From positions 1 through 16,927 of the forward strand of contig JAUXGM010000036.1 in NCBI GenBank assembly GCA_030622125.1: a stretch of DNA of 16,927 bases, read 5' to 3'. This document shows positions 1-7,852 of this stretch, piece by piece. The notes under the pieces are model-generated. The model saw only the letters and a program-made list of their open reading frames with translations, was not told where the DNA came from and searched no databases. The stretch comes from a bacterium. GTDB taxonomy: Bacteria > AUK180. The translations under genes and the position numbers were made by a program. The stretch's first letter is position 1. The number at the start of each line of letters is the position of its first letter.

Positions 1-60
1 ATTTTTTTTTCTTTTATTTCTTCTTTTTTTAACTCAGTGTGCTCTGTGTGCTCTGTGGTA
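1..60 (-). repeat. Short dispersed-repeat remnant, CACAGAG type
   Basis: This non-coding stretch precedes the first promoter. Two perfect tandem copies of the 9-mer GTGTGCTCT lie at 37-54 and are followed by GTGG. On the - strand it reads ACCACAGAGCACACAGAG, then a purine-rich GAAGAA tract. A related ACCACAGA...ACAGAG...GAAGAAG sequence occurs at 16661-16686 on the + strand, so the motif appears at both ends of the window in opposite orientation. CACAGAG-type strings of this kind are, to my recollection, common intergenic repeats in several candidate phyla. No gene or hairpin was recognised here. Confidence 0.5.
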
Positions 61-102
61 ATTATATTTCTTATTTCGCAAAAAGCTAAGTATTTTCAAA
101 AG

Positions 103-131
103 TTGAAAAAAACAGTGATTTTTATTATAAT
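103..131 (+). promoter_or_regulatory. Sigma-70-type promoter for the phosphoesterase-thrS gene cluster
   Basis: A -35 box TTGAAA (103-108) and a perfect -10 box TATAAT (126-131) are separated by exactly 17 bases. Transcription would begin near 137-139. That leaves a leader of about 10 bases, which carries the AGGTG ribosome-binding site at 140-144, just before the ATG at 149. No other promoter of this quality was noticed before 6052, so this one could serve the whole cluster up to the DUF167 gene. Confidence 0.75.
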
Positions 132-148
132 ATATCAATAGGTGAAAA

Positions 149-1315
149 ATGGTTAGATGGAATTATCTTAATTGGGAAGAAATGGTTGATACGGCTGAAA
201 AATTTTTCCGCGAAAAAATATCTTCCGATAAGAAGATCGTTTTGGTTCATCATGGAGATGCCGATGGCGTAACTTCCGCCGTATATATTGCTGATGTTTT
301 GAAAAAAATAACAGGAAGAGAGATAGAGCACAGAATCTGGGTTTCAACAAAATCCTATAGATTAAAACAGGAAAAATTGATCATAGATAATATTGCCCCC
401 GATGTGCTTATTATTACCGATCTTGATATTGCGAAAGAAAAAGAACTTTTAAGACATTGGTCGGATACGATTGATGATGTTTTTATTTATGATCATCACA
501 ATATATTGGAAAGTTATAAGGAATCCATTCCGAGATCAATTGAATACCTCAATGCAAGGATGTTGAACATTGAAGGGATATGGCATCCCGCTTCTTTCTT
601 CGGTTATGAATTACACAAACGGTTTTTTGATCAAAAGAACTATGACTGGATCGTTGCCATTGGTTTGAGAGGAGATCACGCACTTTTTTCCGATGAGTAT
701 GTCGCATTGGTCAACAATTTAGAAAATGATTATCCGGAACTTCTTGAAAATATTGAAGGAAAGGATTACAAAAATCTGCTTGAAAAGAGTGTTTATTATA
801 TAAATGCAGGCTTTTTCTATAACCCCGATCTACATGAACAAACCGTATTTAAAGTATTGTGGAAAGCAAAAGAGTTGGATGATTATTCCTTCATATATTC
901 GAACAAGGCAGAATCGGAGGCACTTGTCCGGAAAAGGAAAGAATTGAAAACGGCAATTAAAACTACCTATGAAAAAAGTAAAGAGAAGATGGAACTTTTT
1001 GATTCTTCTCCCCTAATTATTTATAGAATAGATACTCCACATTATATTTTGGGAGTTATCGCCGGAATGATAGCGGACGATCATCCGGAACGAATTGTAT
1101 TGGTTTTAAATAAATTTCAAGATGAGATATCGGGAGAGATACGAGAAGGAGAATCGGCAAACTTCAATGTGGTAAATATATTATTGGATATTAGCAAGGA
1201 TTTTTCCTATCTGTCGGTTGGCGGTCATCCGCGTGCTGCCGGATGCCTTTTTTCAGTTGACAAATATAAGGAATTTTATGATAAGTTCATAAGAGCGGTA
1301 AATGAAAATATTTGA
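149..1315 (+). CDS. DHH/DHHA1-family phosphoesterase
   Basis: This is a 388-residue protein of the DHH phosphoesterase superfamily, which includes RecJ exonucleases, nano-RNases and cyclic-dinucleotide phosphodiesterases. The metal-binding motifs appear in order: HHGDADG (34-40), ITDLD (89-93), the signature DHH (115-117), and a later Asp in RGDHALF (near 176). The C-terminal DHHA1 substrate-binding loop is VGGHPRAAGC (GGH near 358-360). Length fits a compact DHH-DHHA1 enzyme without extra domains. The ATG at 149 is preceded by AGGTG four bases upstream. The gene is first in its cluster and overlaps the CvpA-like gene by 14 bases. The sequence shows a Mn-dependent phosphodiesterase fold; whether the substrate is oligoribonucleotide, ssDNA or a dinucleotide cannot be decided from it. 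There is no signal peptide, so it should be cytoplasmic. Confidence 0.87.
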   Translation: MVRWNYLNWEEMVDTAEKFFREKISSDKKIVLVHHGDADGVTSAVYIADVLKKITGREIEHRIWVSTKSYRLKQEKLIIDNIAPDVLIITDLDIAKEKELLRHWSDTIDDVFIYDHHNILESYKESIPRSIEYLNARMLNIEGIWHPASFFGYELHKRFFDQKNYDWIVAIGLRGDHALFSDEYVALVNNLENDYPELLENIEGKDYKNLLEKSVYYINAGFFYNPDLHEQTVFKVLWKAKELDDYSFIYSNKAESEALVRKRKELKTAIKTTYEKSKEKMELFDSSPLIIYRIDTPHYILGVIAGMIADDHPERIVLVLNKFQDEISGEIREGESANFNVVNILLDISKDFSYLSVGGHPRAAGCLFSVDKYKEFYDKFIRAVNENI

Positions 1316-1748
1316 TATTATTGGAATTGTTTTTATTGTTATGTCGATTGCGGTTTTTTGGAAAAGAGGAATATTGAAAATTATTTTTCCGATCATTGTC
1401 GTTGTTTTGGGGATCTGGCTTTCATTTAATTTTTCTGATATCATTCTTGGGATATTGGGTAAGACAGGCAAAAATATAATGGTAAATTATAATTGGCTCG
1501 GATATATTATTGCCTTTGTCGGGTATTTTTTGATCCTGAATATTATCGGGTATATTTTAAGAAATTTTTTCAGGGATACTCCTTTAAAGTGGATCGATAA
1601 TCTGCTTGGCAGCATCTTTGGAATAATATTTGCGACATTGATCATTATGATCGTTCTCTATGTTATGATAAAGATTGACGGTAAACCGAATAAAATAGCC
1701 GGAGAATCGGTTTTGTTCTTGAATATATTTAAGACATTCGTAAATTAG
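1302..1748 (+). CDS. CvpA-family-like integral membrane protein
   Basis: This is a 148-residue, strongly hydrophobic protein with about four membrane segments (roughly 4-17, 24-43, 66-88 and 103-125). The pattern of a short first helix, a basic WKRG turn at about 20-23 and a later WIDNLLGSIFGIIFATLI segment matches the CvpA / colicin V production family. That family is widespread, often sits beside core genes, and has been linked to envelope integrity, but its biochemistry is unclear. Translation starts inside the end of the phosphoesterase gene (14-base overlap), so it is probably translationally coupled to it. It stops 9 bases before thrS. The family assignment rests on topology and the glycine-rich segment only, so another small four-helix membrane protein cannot be excluded. 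Confidence 0.7.
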   Translation: MKIFDIIGIVFIVMSIAVFWKRGILKIIFPIIVVVLGIWLSFNFSDIILGILGKTGKNIMVNYNWLGYIIAFVGYFLILNIIGYILRNFFRDTPLKWIDNLLGSIFGIIFATLIIMIVLYVMIKIDGKPNKIAGESVLFLNIFKTFVN

Positions 1749-1757
1749 GAGAGTAAT

Positions 1758-3650
1758 ATGAAGGTAAAATTATCCGGAAATGAAATTGAAGTAAATTCCA
1801 AAGATGAGATATTAAAAAAGATAGAAGATAAAGAAAATCTAATTGCGTTTAAAATAAATGGAATATCAAAAGATCTAAGTGTTGTTATAAACGAAGGGGA
1901 TGAGATTGAACCGATCTATTACGATACAAAAGAGGGTAAAAATATCTTTTGGCACTCTTCTGCACATATCATGGCACAGGTGCTAAAACGACTTTACAAG
2001 GATGTCCGGCTTGCTATCGGTCCCGCAATAGAACATGGATTTTACTATGATATAGATACGGAAGAAAGGATCACCGATAATGATTTTCCAAAAATTGAAA
2101 AGGAATTTAAAAAGATCGTAAAAGAAGGACTAAAAATAGAACGGGAAGAAGTTAAGAGAACCGATCTTATAAAGACATATCGGAATGAAAAAAATCCTTA
2201 TAAGATTGAAATATTAAATGATATTGATGATGAGTATGTAACGATATATAGACAGGGAGTTTTTTTTGATCTTTGCAGAGGACCACATCTTGCGGATACA
2301 GGAGACCCAAAGGTTTTTAAGATCATTTCCGTTGCCGGTGCATATTGGCACGGAGACGAAAAAAATAAGATGCTGCAAAGGATATATGCGATCTCTTTTA
2401 AAACAAAAGGTGAGCTTGATGATTATCTTGCATTTTTGAAAGAAGCCGAACAAAGAGATCATAGAAAGATTGGGCAGGAACTCGAACTTTTTTCTACTTT
2501 TCCGGAAGCCGGTCCGGGGCTTATTTTCTGGGAACCGCGCGGCGCATTTATAAGAATGAAGATAGAAGACCTTTGGAGGGAAGAGCATCTTAAAAACGGG
2601 TACGAACTATTATACACCCCTCATATTGCCAAAAGACATCTATGGGAAACATCGGGACATTATGAATTTTACAAGGAAAACCTTTTCCCTGATATGGAAT
2701 TTTCAGGGGGAGAACATTATCTGATAAGGCCTATGAATTGTCCATTTCATATACTTCTTTACAATAAAAAATTGAGAAGCTACAAAGAGTTACCTATGAG
2801 ATATGCGGAACTTGGGACCGTTTACCGTTATGAAAAATCGGGTGTTCTTCACGGACTTATGAGAGTGAGAGGATTCACTCAGGATGATGCCCATATCTTT
2901 TGCCAGAGAGATGATCTTAATGTTGAGGTAAAAAAATTGCTTGATTTTTCTATTTTCTTCATTAAAAAATTCGGGTTCAAGGAATTTAAGGTCTATCTTG
3001 CAACCCGTCCGGAGAAAGCGGTAGGCGATCCGGCGGATTGGGAAAAAGCGGAAATTGCTCTGGAAAATTCCGTAAAAGAATATGGTATTGAATATGAGGT
3101 AGATGAAGGCGGTGGTGCTTTCTACGGTCCAAAGATAGATATAAAGATAAAGGATGCTCTGGGAAGAGAATGGCAGACAACAACACTGCAATTTGATTTT
3201 AATCTTCCCGAAAGATTTGATATGTCATTCATCAATGGAAAAGGAGAAAAGGAAAGACCGATAATGATCCATCGAGCTCTTTTAGGATCAATAGAGCGAT
3301 TTTTTGGTGTTCTTATAGAACATTATAAGGGAGATTTCCCCCTTTGGCTTTCATATAAGCAGGTAGTGATCCTTCCCGTTAGTGATAATACGCTTTCTTA
3401 TGCAAAGAAAATAAACGACTATTTATTGAGCAAGGGCATTAGATCGGACATTGATTACCGAAATGAGAGATTAGGTTACAAGGTCCGAGCTGCCCGATTA
3501 CAAAAGATTCCTTATTATATAGTTGTCGGAGAAGTTGAAGAGAAAGAAGACATTATCAAGCCGACTGGTAGAAAAGAAGGAAATTTGGAAGGAATGACCG
3601 TCAACAAATTTGTTGAGGTATTAGAAAAACGATTGTCGGATGAAAAATAA
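1758..3650 (+). CDS. thrS: Threonyl-tRNA synthetase
   Basis: This cytoplasmic class II aminoacyl-tRNA synthetase charges tRNA-Thr. At 630 residues it has the full bacterial architecture. A TGS domain occupies about 1-60. The N2 editing domain carries HSSAH (H66 and H70) and DLCRGPH (170-176), the pocket that hydrolyses Ser-tRNA-Thr. The catalytic core is about 240-530, with the zinc ligands in RPMNCPFH (Cys about 326), QDDAHIF (His about 378) and MIHRALLGS (His about 504). An anticodon-binding domain forms the last 100 residues or so. The start follows AGGAGAG at 1747-1753. In many bacteria thrS is followed by infC-rpmI-rplT. Here it is followed by a secreted metallophosphoesterase whose ATG lies within the last codons of thrS. 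No T-box leader is present upstream. Confidence 0.98.
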   Translation: MKVKLSGNEIEVNSKDEILKKIEDKENLIAFKINGISKDLSVVINEGDEIEPIYYDTKEGKNIFWHSSAHIMAQVLKRLYKDVRLAIGPAIEHGFYYDIDTEERITDNDFPKIEKEFKKIVKEGLKIEREEVKRTDLIKTYRNEKNPYKIEILNDIDDEYVTIYRQGVFFDLCRGPHLADTGDPKVFKIISVAGAYWHGDEKNKMLQRIYAISFKTKGELDDYLAFLKEAEQRDHRKIGQELELFSTFPEAGPGLIFWEPRGAFIRMKIEDLWREEHLKNGYELLYTPHIAKRHLWETSGHYEFYKENLFPDMEFSGGEHYLIRPMNCPFHILLYNKKLRSYKELPMRYAELGTVYRYEKSGVLHGLMRVRGFTQDDAHIFCQRDDLNVEVKKLLDFSIFFIKKFGFKEFKVYLATRPEKAVGDPADWEKAEIALENSVKEYGIEYEVDEGGGAFYGPKIDIKIKDALGREWQTTTLQFDFNLPERFDMSFINGKGEKERPIMIHRALLGSIERFFGVLIEHYKGDFPLWLSYKQVVILPVSDNTLSYAKKINDYLLSKGIRSDIDYRNERLGYKVRAARLQKIPYYIVVGEVEEKEDIIKPTGRKEGNLEGMTVNKFVEVLEKRLSDEK

Positions 3651-5229
3651 AATCATAATCCTTGTCCTCATATTTTTAGTTGTGGTATCAATATCTTCGG
3701 TAAATCATCCCAATAGTTATGTATTAAGCCGTATATCTCCGAATTCCGCTACCTTTCCGATCAGGGTGTTTTTCTGGGGAGACAATAGAAACAGCTGTTC
3801 CACCTGTACGGATGGTGATATAATATTTATGGATATGTTGGAGGAGATAGAAGAATCACAGATACCGGTTTCTTTTGCAATTTCAAACGGGGATCTTGTA
3901 TTGTCAGGGTATGATTTTCAATATGAAAATTATATTTCTATGATAGATCGGGTGAACTTTCCGATATTTAATGTTAAAGGTAACCATGAACTTTACGCTG
4001 ATAACGGACCGGAAAATTATCAAAAATATTTTGGTGATGATCACTTCAATTTTACTTATGGTCCTCTCTTTATCTCTCTTTTTCCGGATTGCTTCCAACT
4101 TCCGGAGACAACTTCTTGGGGACATAAAATTGATTACACAATAAAGCAAGAAGATATCGATCAATTGCAAAATGATCTTAACAATCTTGGTCCGGAAATT
4201 AAATACAGGCTTTTTTTTACACATGTTCCTATCCAGATCGATGGAGCAGCCAGTCACTATGATTCATACTGCATCTATTATAATTATCATCAAAGCGAAA
4301 TTGATCAATTAAGAAATATCTTTGAGAGCAATAATTTTCAAGTAGTCGGATTTTCGCATTGGCATGATTATGATCTTTTTAAATATAATGGTATTCACTA
4401 TGTACTTGCCGGCGGAGCAGGGGCACCGTTGTATCATGATGCAAATAAACCCAGCTATGATCCTCCTAATTATGCCGAACTTAACCATTATGTCGTTTTT
4501 ACCTTTGATCGATACGGCGGGATATTATTGCAGGTCATTCTCCTTAATAGAAACGGTATTCCCGATAATAACTATACGATCCGAATAAACAGTTCTACAA
4601 CAGGGAATCCACCATCTAAAATAGATAGCCTACGGATATTCGATACGAAATGGAAGGGACAATATACATTAAGTTGGTTCGCAACCGGCGAGAATGGTAT
4701 TACGGGTAGTGCAGAATCCTATATTGTAAAATATGCAAATAAGCCGATAAAAACGGAGGCGGATTTTAATAATGCTTTAACGATTCCACAAAATCCTGTC
4801 TGGCAACCGCAAGAAGCCGGCGCTTACGAGGAACATTCAATTGAAATGCCGACCGACCTTAATGATACATACTATTTTGCAATAAGAGCAATTGATACGG
4901 AAGGACAAAAAAGTGACATTTCAAATAATACTATTCTGGTTCCAAAAAGCTATATTAAAAGAGCATTTCCAAATCCATTTAATTCCAAAAAAAATAGGTT
5001 TTTTGAGGTTACTATTGTCCCGTCTAAGAAAACAGATGTTGAGTTCAACCTTTATACCGTGAATGGGAGATGTGTTTATAGTGATACAAAATCCGGAAAT
5101 ATCGGCGAAGAATTGAATTTTTCCTGGGACGGAAAAAATAAGACTAAAATGGTTGCGGCGGGAATCTATTTTTATACGGTAAAGATAGACACGGAAATAT
5201 TGAAAGGGAAAGCAGCATTTATACAATAA
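3640..5229 (+). CDS. Secreted metallophosphoesterase with C-terminal sorting domain
   Basis: This is a 529-residue exported protein. Residues 1-20 form a signal peptide (KNK followed by a long hydrophobic run). A calcineurin-like metallophosphoesterase domain spans about 40-280, with WGDNR (D48), NGDLV (D85), KGNHE (N115, H116), THVP (H195) and SHWH (H240, H242). The first motif is GDNR rather than the classic DxH, a form I recall from other exported members. A linker or fibronectin-III-like region covers about 325-450. The last 75 residues or so contain FPNPFN, WDGKN and AAGIYFYTVKI, the pattern of FlgD-like / type IX secretion sorting tails. The ATG overlaps the end of thrS by 11 bases and has no strong ribosome-binding site, which suggests coupled translation. 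Substrate is unknown. The expected location is the periplasm, cell surface or outside the cell. Confidence 0.87.
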   Translation: MKNKIIILVLIFLVVVSISSVNHPNSYVLSRISPNSATFPIRVFFWGDNRNSCSTCTDGDIIFMDMLEEIEESQIPVSFAISNGDLVLSGYDFQYENYISMIDRVNFPIFNVKGNHELYADNGPENYQKYFGDDHFNFTYGPLFISLFPDCFQLPETTSWGHKIDYTIKQEDIDQLQNDLNNLGPEIKYRLFFTHVPIQIDGAASHYDSYCIYYNYHQSEIDQLRNIFESNNFQVVGFSHWHDYDLFKYNGIHYVLAGGAGAPLYHDANKPSYDPPNYAELNHYVVFTFDRYGGILLQVILLNRNGIPDNNYTIRINSSTTGNPPSKIDSLRIFDTKWKGQYTLSWFATGENGITGSAESYIVKYANKPIKTEADFNNALTIPQNPVWQPQEAGAYEEHSIEMPTDLNDTYYFAIRAIDTEGQKSDISNNTILVPKSYIKRAFPNPFNSKKNRFFEVTIVPSKKTDVEFNLYTVNGRCVYSDTKSGNIGEELNFSWDGKNKTKMVAAGIYFYTVKIDTEILKGKAAFIQ

Positions 5230-5230
5230 A

Positions 5231-5237
5231 AGGGAGG
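5231..5237 (+). promoter_or_regulatory. Strong ribosome-binding site deciding the DivIVA-domain gene start
   Basis: AGGGAGG lies six bases before the ATG at 5244. The alternative in-frame ATG at 5301, where homology to DivIVA proteins begins, has no comparable site. The upstream start is therefore preferred even though it adds 19 residues. Confidence 0.7.
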
Positions 5238-5243
5238 TTCTAA

Positions 5244-5861
5244 ATGATTGAAAATATTGATAACGATAATCTATTACAATGGGCGAAAAGAAAAGACAAA
5301 ATGGGAAGATTAACACCAATTGAAATAAAGAATAAGGATTTTTCTAAAAAATTAAAAGGATACAATAAAGATGAGGTTAATGATTTTTTGAATGAGGTTT
5401 ATGAAAATTATAAGGATCTTTTTAGGGAAAATTCATTACTGAAAGAACAATTATTAAGAGCAGAGGCTGAGATCGTAAGGTTTAAATCCTTGGAAGAAAA
5501 GATGAATACCGCTATTTTAAATGCTCAATCAATGGGTGATGAGATAAGAAACAAAGCGCTAAAAGAAACAAAAGAACTTATGGAAAGAACGGAAGTGGAA
5601 AGCACCAATACCTTAAAAGACGCTAATGAAAAAGCAAAGAATATTATTGCCGAGGCGATAGGGAAAAGGGATAAGACCATGAATGACCTTAATTCGATGA
5701 AAACAGACTACCTGACGGATGTTAATAAATTAAAAAAGTATCGGGAGTCATTGATACGGGAAATGAAGGATTTTTTTCAAAGCAAAGCGACAGAACTACA
5801 CAGTCTTGTTGAGAAAATGAAAAATGAAAATAAAGATCCGAGTAATTCCGAAAGCAAGTAG
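5244..5861 (+). CDS. DivIVA-domain coiled-coil protein
   Basis: This is a 205-residue protein with an N-terminal DivIVA domain. GRLTPIEIKNKDF, KGYNKDEVNDFL and the following helix match the membrane-binding start of DivIVA / GpsB / Wag31 proteins, which recognise curved membrane and recruit division or polar-growth factors. From about residue 55 to 195 the sequence is rich in Glu, Lys, Leu and Ala with heptad-like spacing, so a long coiled coil is expected. Family members usually begin directly at M(R)LTP. Here the strong ribosome-binding site favours the ATG at 5244, giving a 19-residue extension before MGRLTP. Translation could instead start at 5301. The gene follows the metallophosphoesterase by 14 bases and overlaps the DUF167 gene by 38 bases. 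Membership is clear; the cellular role in this organism is inferred. Confidence 0.87.
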   Translation: MIENIDNDNLLQWAKRKDKMGRLTPIEIKNKDFSKKLKGYNKDEVNDFLNEVYENYKDLFRENSLLKEQLLRAEAEIVRFKSLEEKMNTAILNAQSMGDEIRNKALKETKELMERTEVESTNTLKDANEKAKNIIAEAIGKRDKTMNDLNSMKTDYLTDVNKLKKYRESLIREMKDFFQSKATELHSLVEKMKNENKDPSNSESK

Positions 5862-6045
5862 GAATAAACTTGAAAAATTAGAGAACGATTCATACAAAGC
5901 GTATCTAACCGTCCCGCCGATAGATGGAAAAGCAAATGATGCACTTATAAGGCTTCTTTCAAAGGAATTTCATATAGCAAAAACATCAATAAAAATAATA
6001 CGAGGCGAAAGATCAAAAAATAAAATAATTGAAATCCCGGATTAA
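5824..6045 (+). CDS. DUF167 / YggU-family small protein
   Basis: This is a 73-residue protein that matches the DUF167 (YggU) family over its whole length: an initial RVIPKASRNK strand, the central PPIDGKANDALIRLLSKEF helix motif, and a closing RGERSKNKIIEI. The family adopts a small alpha/beta fold and its function is not known. In other bacteria it often lies beside YggT, YggS or DivIVA-domain genes, which fits the position here directly after a DivIVA-domain gene. The ATG lies 38 bases inside that gene in another frame, so coupled translation is likely. It appears to be the last gene of the first cluster, because a new promoter occupies the 40-base gap that follows. Confidence 0.9.
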   Translation: MKIKIRVIPKASRNKLEKLENDSYKAYLTVPPIDGKANDALIRLLSKEFHIAKTSIKIIRGERSKNKIIEIPD

Positions 6046-6051
6046 AATAAC

Positions 6052-6080
6052 TTGATAAAAAAGATGAAAAATTGTAAGAT
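6052..6080 (+). promoter_or_regulatory. Promoter for the 588-residue exported protein cluster, predicted leaderless
   Basis: TTGATA (6052-6057) and TAAGAT (6075-6080) are separated by 17 bases, in a gap of only 40 bases between genes. The expected transcription start is 6086-6088, on top of the ATG at 6086. No Shine-Dalgarno sequence precedes that ATG. The first gene would therefore be read from a leaderless or nearly leaderless mRNA. Confidence 0.55.
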
Positions 6081-6085
6081 GATCT

Positions 6086-7852
6086 ATGAAAAGATCATTT
6101 TTAACTCTATTTTTATTTTCGATACTCCTTTTATTTTGTGAGACAAAAGAGGAATTCTTTCAGAAGTTCGATCAATTGATTGATTCTTATGAGTATACAA
6201 CTGCCGAGACCATCCTCACAGAAAAAATAAATACTGCCCCGAATATGAAGTTGGAGTCAATACAAAAACTTTATTCTCTCTACGAACTTACCGGACAATC
6301 AGAGAAATGGAGTAGGTTTATTTCTTCCTTGATCAAAGAAGAAGAAAAGAATATGGCGGTAGTAAATCAAATTGTCCGTATCTGTGGCGAGGACAAGAAT
6401 TATAATGACCTTCTTCCTATTTTTAATTATATGATGAAAAACGGAATCCAGTTGATAGATAAAAATAAGAACTATGTCTTTCAAATGATTGCAAACACAA
6501 AGGATAAAAATACATTTTATATAAACCTAAATAAGCTTTTGAAAAATAGGAACATATCATCCCGTGTTAGGATATCGTATCTTCAATTTATTTCTATGGA
6601 AGAAAGAGAAAAATATTTTAGTTTCTTTCCGCAAAATGATATTTTTTTTAAGGGATTTTTGCTTACATACTATCATAAAGATAATAAGTCTCGGTTTAAT
6701 GCCCTTTTTGAACGCATAAGAAGAGAGAATTTTAATGCGAGGTGCGTCTATTCTCAATTTCTTTTTTCCATAGGGGAATACGGGCTCGTCATAGAACTAT
6801 TAGAAACGGGCATCTATGCAAAAAGATATCCGTATCAGGAGGTTTCTACCTTGATCGATTCCTATATACTTTTACAGAAATATGAGAATATAGCGAAATT
6901 GCTCATGTCTAAATATTACAGATCTTATGTTTTTTCATACATTTATCGTTTGGAATCAACCTTTGCACCCAAAGAGGTGTTCAAAACACTCGCTGAATCC
7001 ATTATTAGAAATAAAAAAATGTTCTCTTCACAAACGATCGTTAAGATCGCTTGCCTTTCGGAAGATAAAAGTCTTTTAAGAAGAACGATCGATTACACAT
7101 ATACGAGATCACAGGGGAAGGATTTTAATTCTTTGTTCAGTATAAATTTTTACCATCTGGATAAAAAAATATATGTAGAGGAACTTATAGATTATCTTGT
7201 TAATAAAGAGGATGTAAAGATAAATCGGTTAATACCGATATTGCAGATACTTGAAAGATTCGGTAGATCTTATGGAACGATCATCTTAAAGCTTTCAGAA
7301 AAGATCGTAAAAATTGATCCCACAAAAAAGAATCTTAATAATTATTATCTTATGCTCTACGGTTCTAAACCATTTGATCAAATTGTAATAGATGACAACG
7401 ACAATAGTCATTATGCTTCCTATCTTCACGAACTTCGCAACTTTAAAACCGGTATCTATGGAAAAATGAAATCAAGGAATTCTCATTATAAAGAACTTTA
7501 TCAATTGGATAAGTGGTTCGTTAAAGGAAAGATCTCCGATAATGAGATACTTTCCTGCTTAAATAAAAATTCCGTTTATTCCTTTGGTTTTTCCCCCATT
7601 TTACATTATTTTATTATAAATAAAGATATAGACGAGCAAAAAAGAATGGATATCCTAAAAAAATACGCAGAAATAACATATTTTAATGAAAATGATGATA
7701 CACGGAAAGATGAGGAAATATATACATTCTTGTCCATTTACTATTATAATAAGATCGGGAATTTGTCCAAAGCACGGGGTATTTTTGATAAAAATAAATC
7801 AAAATTGGATTTTTTTAAAGATATTTGTATGAGTATGTGCAGTGAAAGATAG
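6086..7852 (+). CDS. Large exported protein of unknown function, probable helical repeats
   Basis: This 588-residue protein is not recognised. It starts with MKRSFLTLFLFSILLLFCETK, an export leader that ends in a Cys at residue 18. The context resembles a lipobox, but with Phe at -1 instead of Gly, Ala or Ser. The remainder is mostly predicted helix, rich in Lys, Asn, Tyr and Phe, with recurring pairs such as EEFFQKFDQLIDSYEYTTAE and NDLLPIFNYMMKNG. These resemble degenerate TPR-like repeats, although no clean 34-residue register could be confirmed. No catalytic motif was seen. The ATG lacks a ribosome-binding site and coincides with the predicted transcription start. The gene overlaps the lipid kinase gene by 11 bases and begins a cluster containing envelope genes, so an envelope scaffold role is plausible but unproven. 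Confidence 0.75.
   Translation: MKRSFLTLFLFSILLLFCETKEEFFQKFDQLIDSYEYTTAETILTEKINTAPNMKLESIQKLYSLYELTGQSEKWSRFISSLIKEEEKNMAVVNQIVRICGEDKNYNDLLPIFNYMMKNGIQLIDKNKNYVFQMIANTKDKNTFYINLNKLLKNRNISSRVRISYLQFISMEEREKYFSFFPQNDIFFKGFLLTYYHKDNKSRFNALFERIRRENFNARCVYSQFLFSIGEYGLVIELLETGIYAKRYPYQEVSTLIDSYILLQKYENIAKLLMSKYYRSYVFSYIYRLESTFAPKEVFKTLAESIIRNKKMFSSQTIVKIACLSEDKSLLRRTIDYTYTRSQGKDFNSLFSINFYHLDKKIYVEELIDYLVNKEDVKINRLIPILQILERFGRSYGTIILKLSEKIVKIDPTKKNLNNYYLMLYGSKPFDQIVIDDNDNSHYASYLHELRNFKTGIYGKMKSRNSHYKELYQLDKWFVKGKISDNEILSCLNKNSVYSFGFSPILHYFIINKDIDEQKRMDILKKYAEITYFNENDDTRKDEEIYTFLSIYYYNKIGNLSKARGIFDKNKSKLDFFKDICMSMCSER

Noticed and set aside
1741-1757. T-box leader upstream of thrS
   Set aside because: The gap is 9 bases and no specifier-loop structure or antiterminator is possible there.
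2214-2588. Open frame on the - strand inside thrS
   Set aside because: It is antisense to conserved synthetase domains and its translation has no family resemblance.
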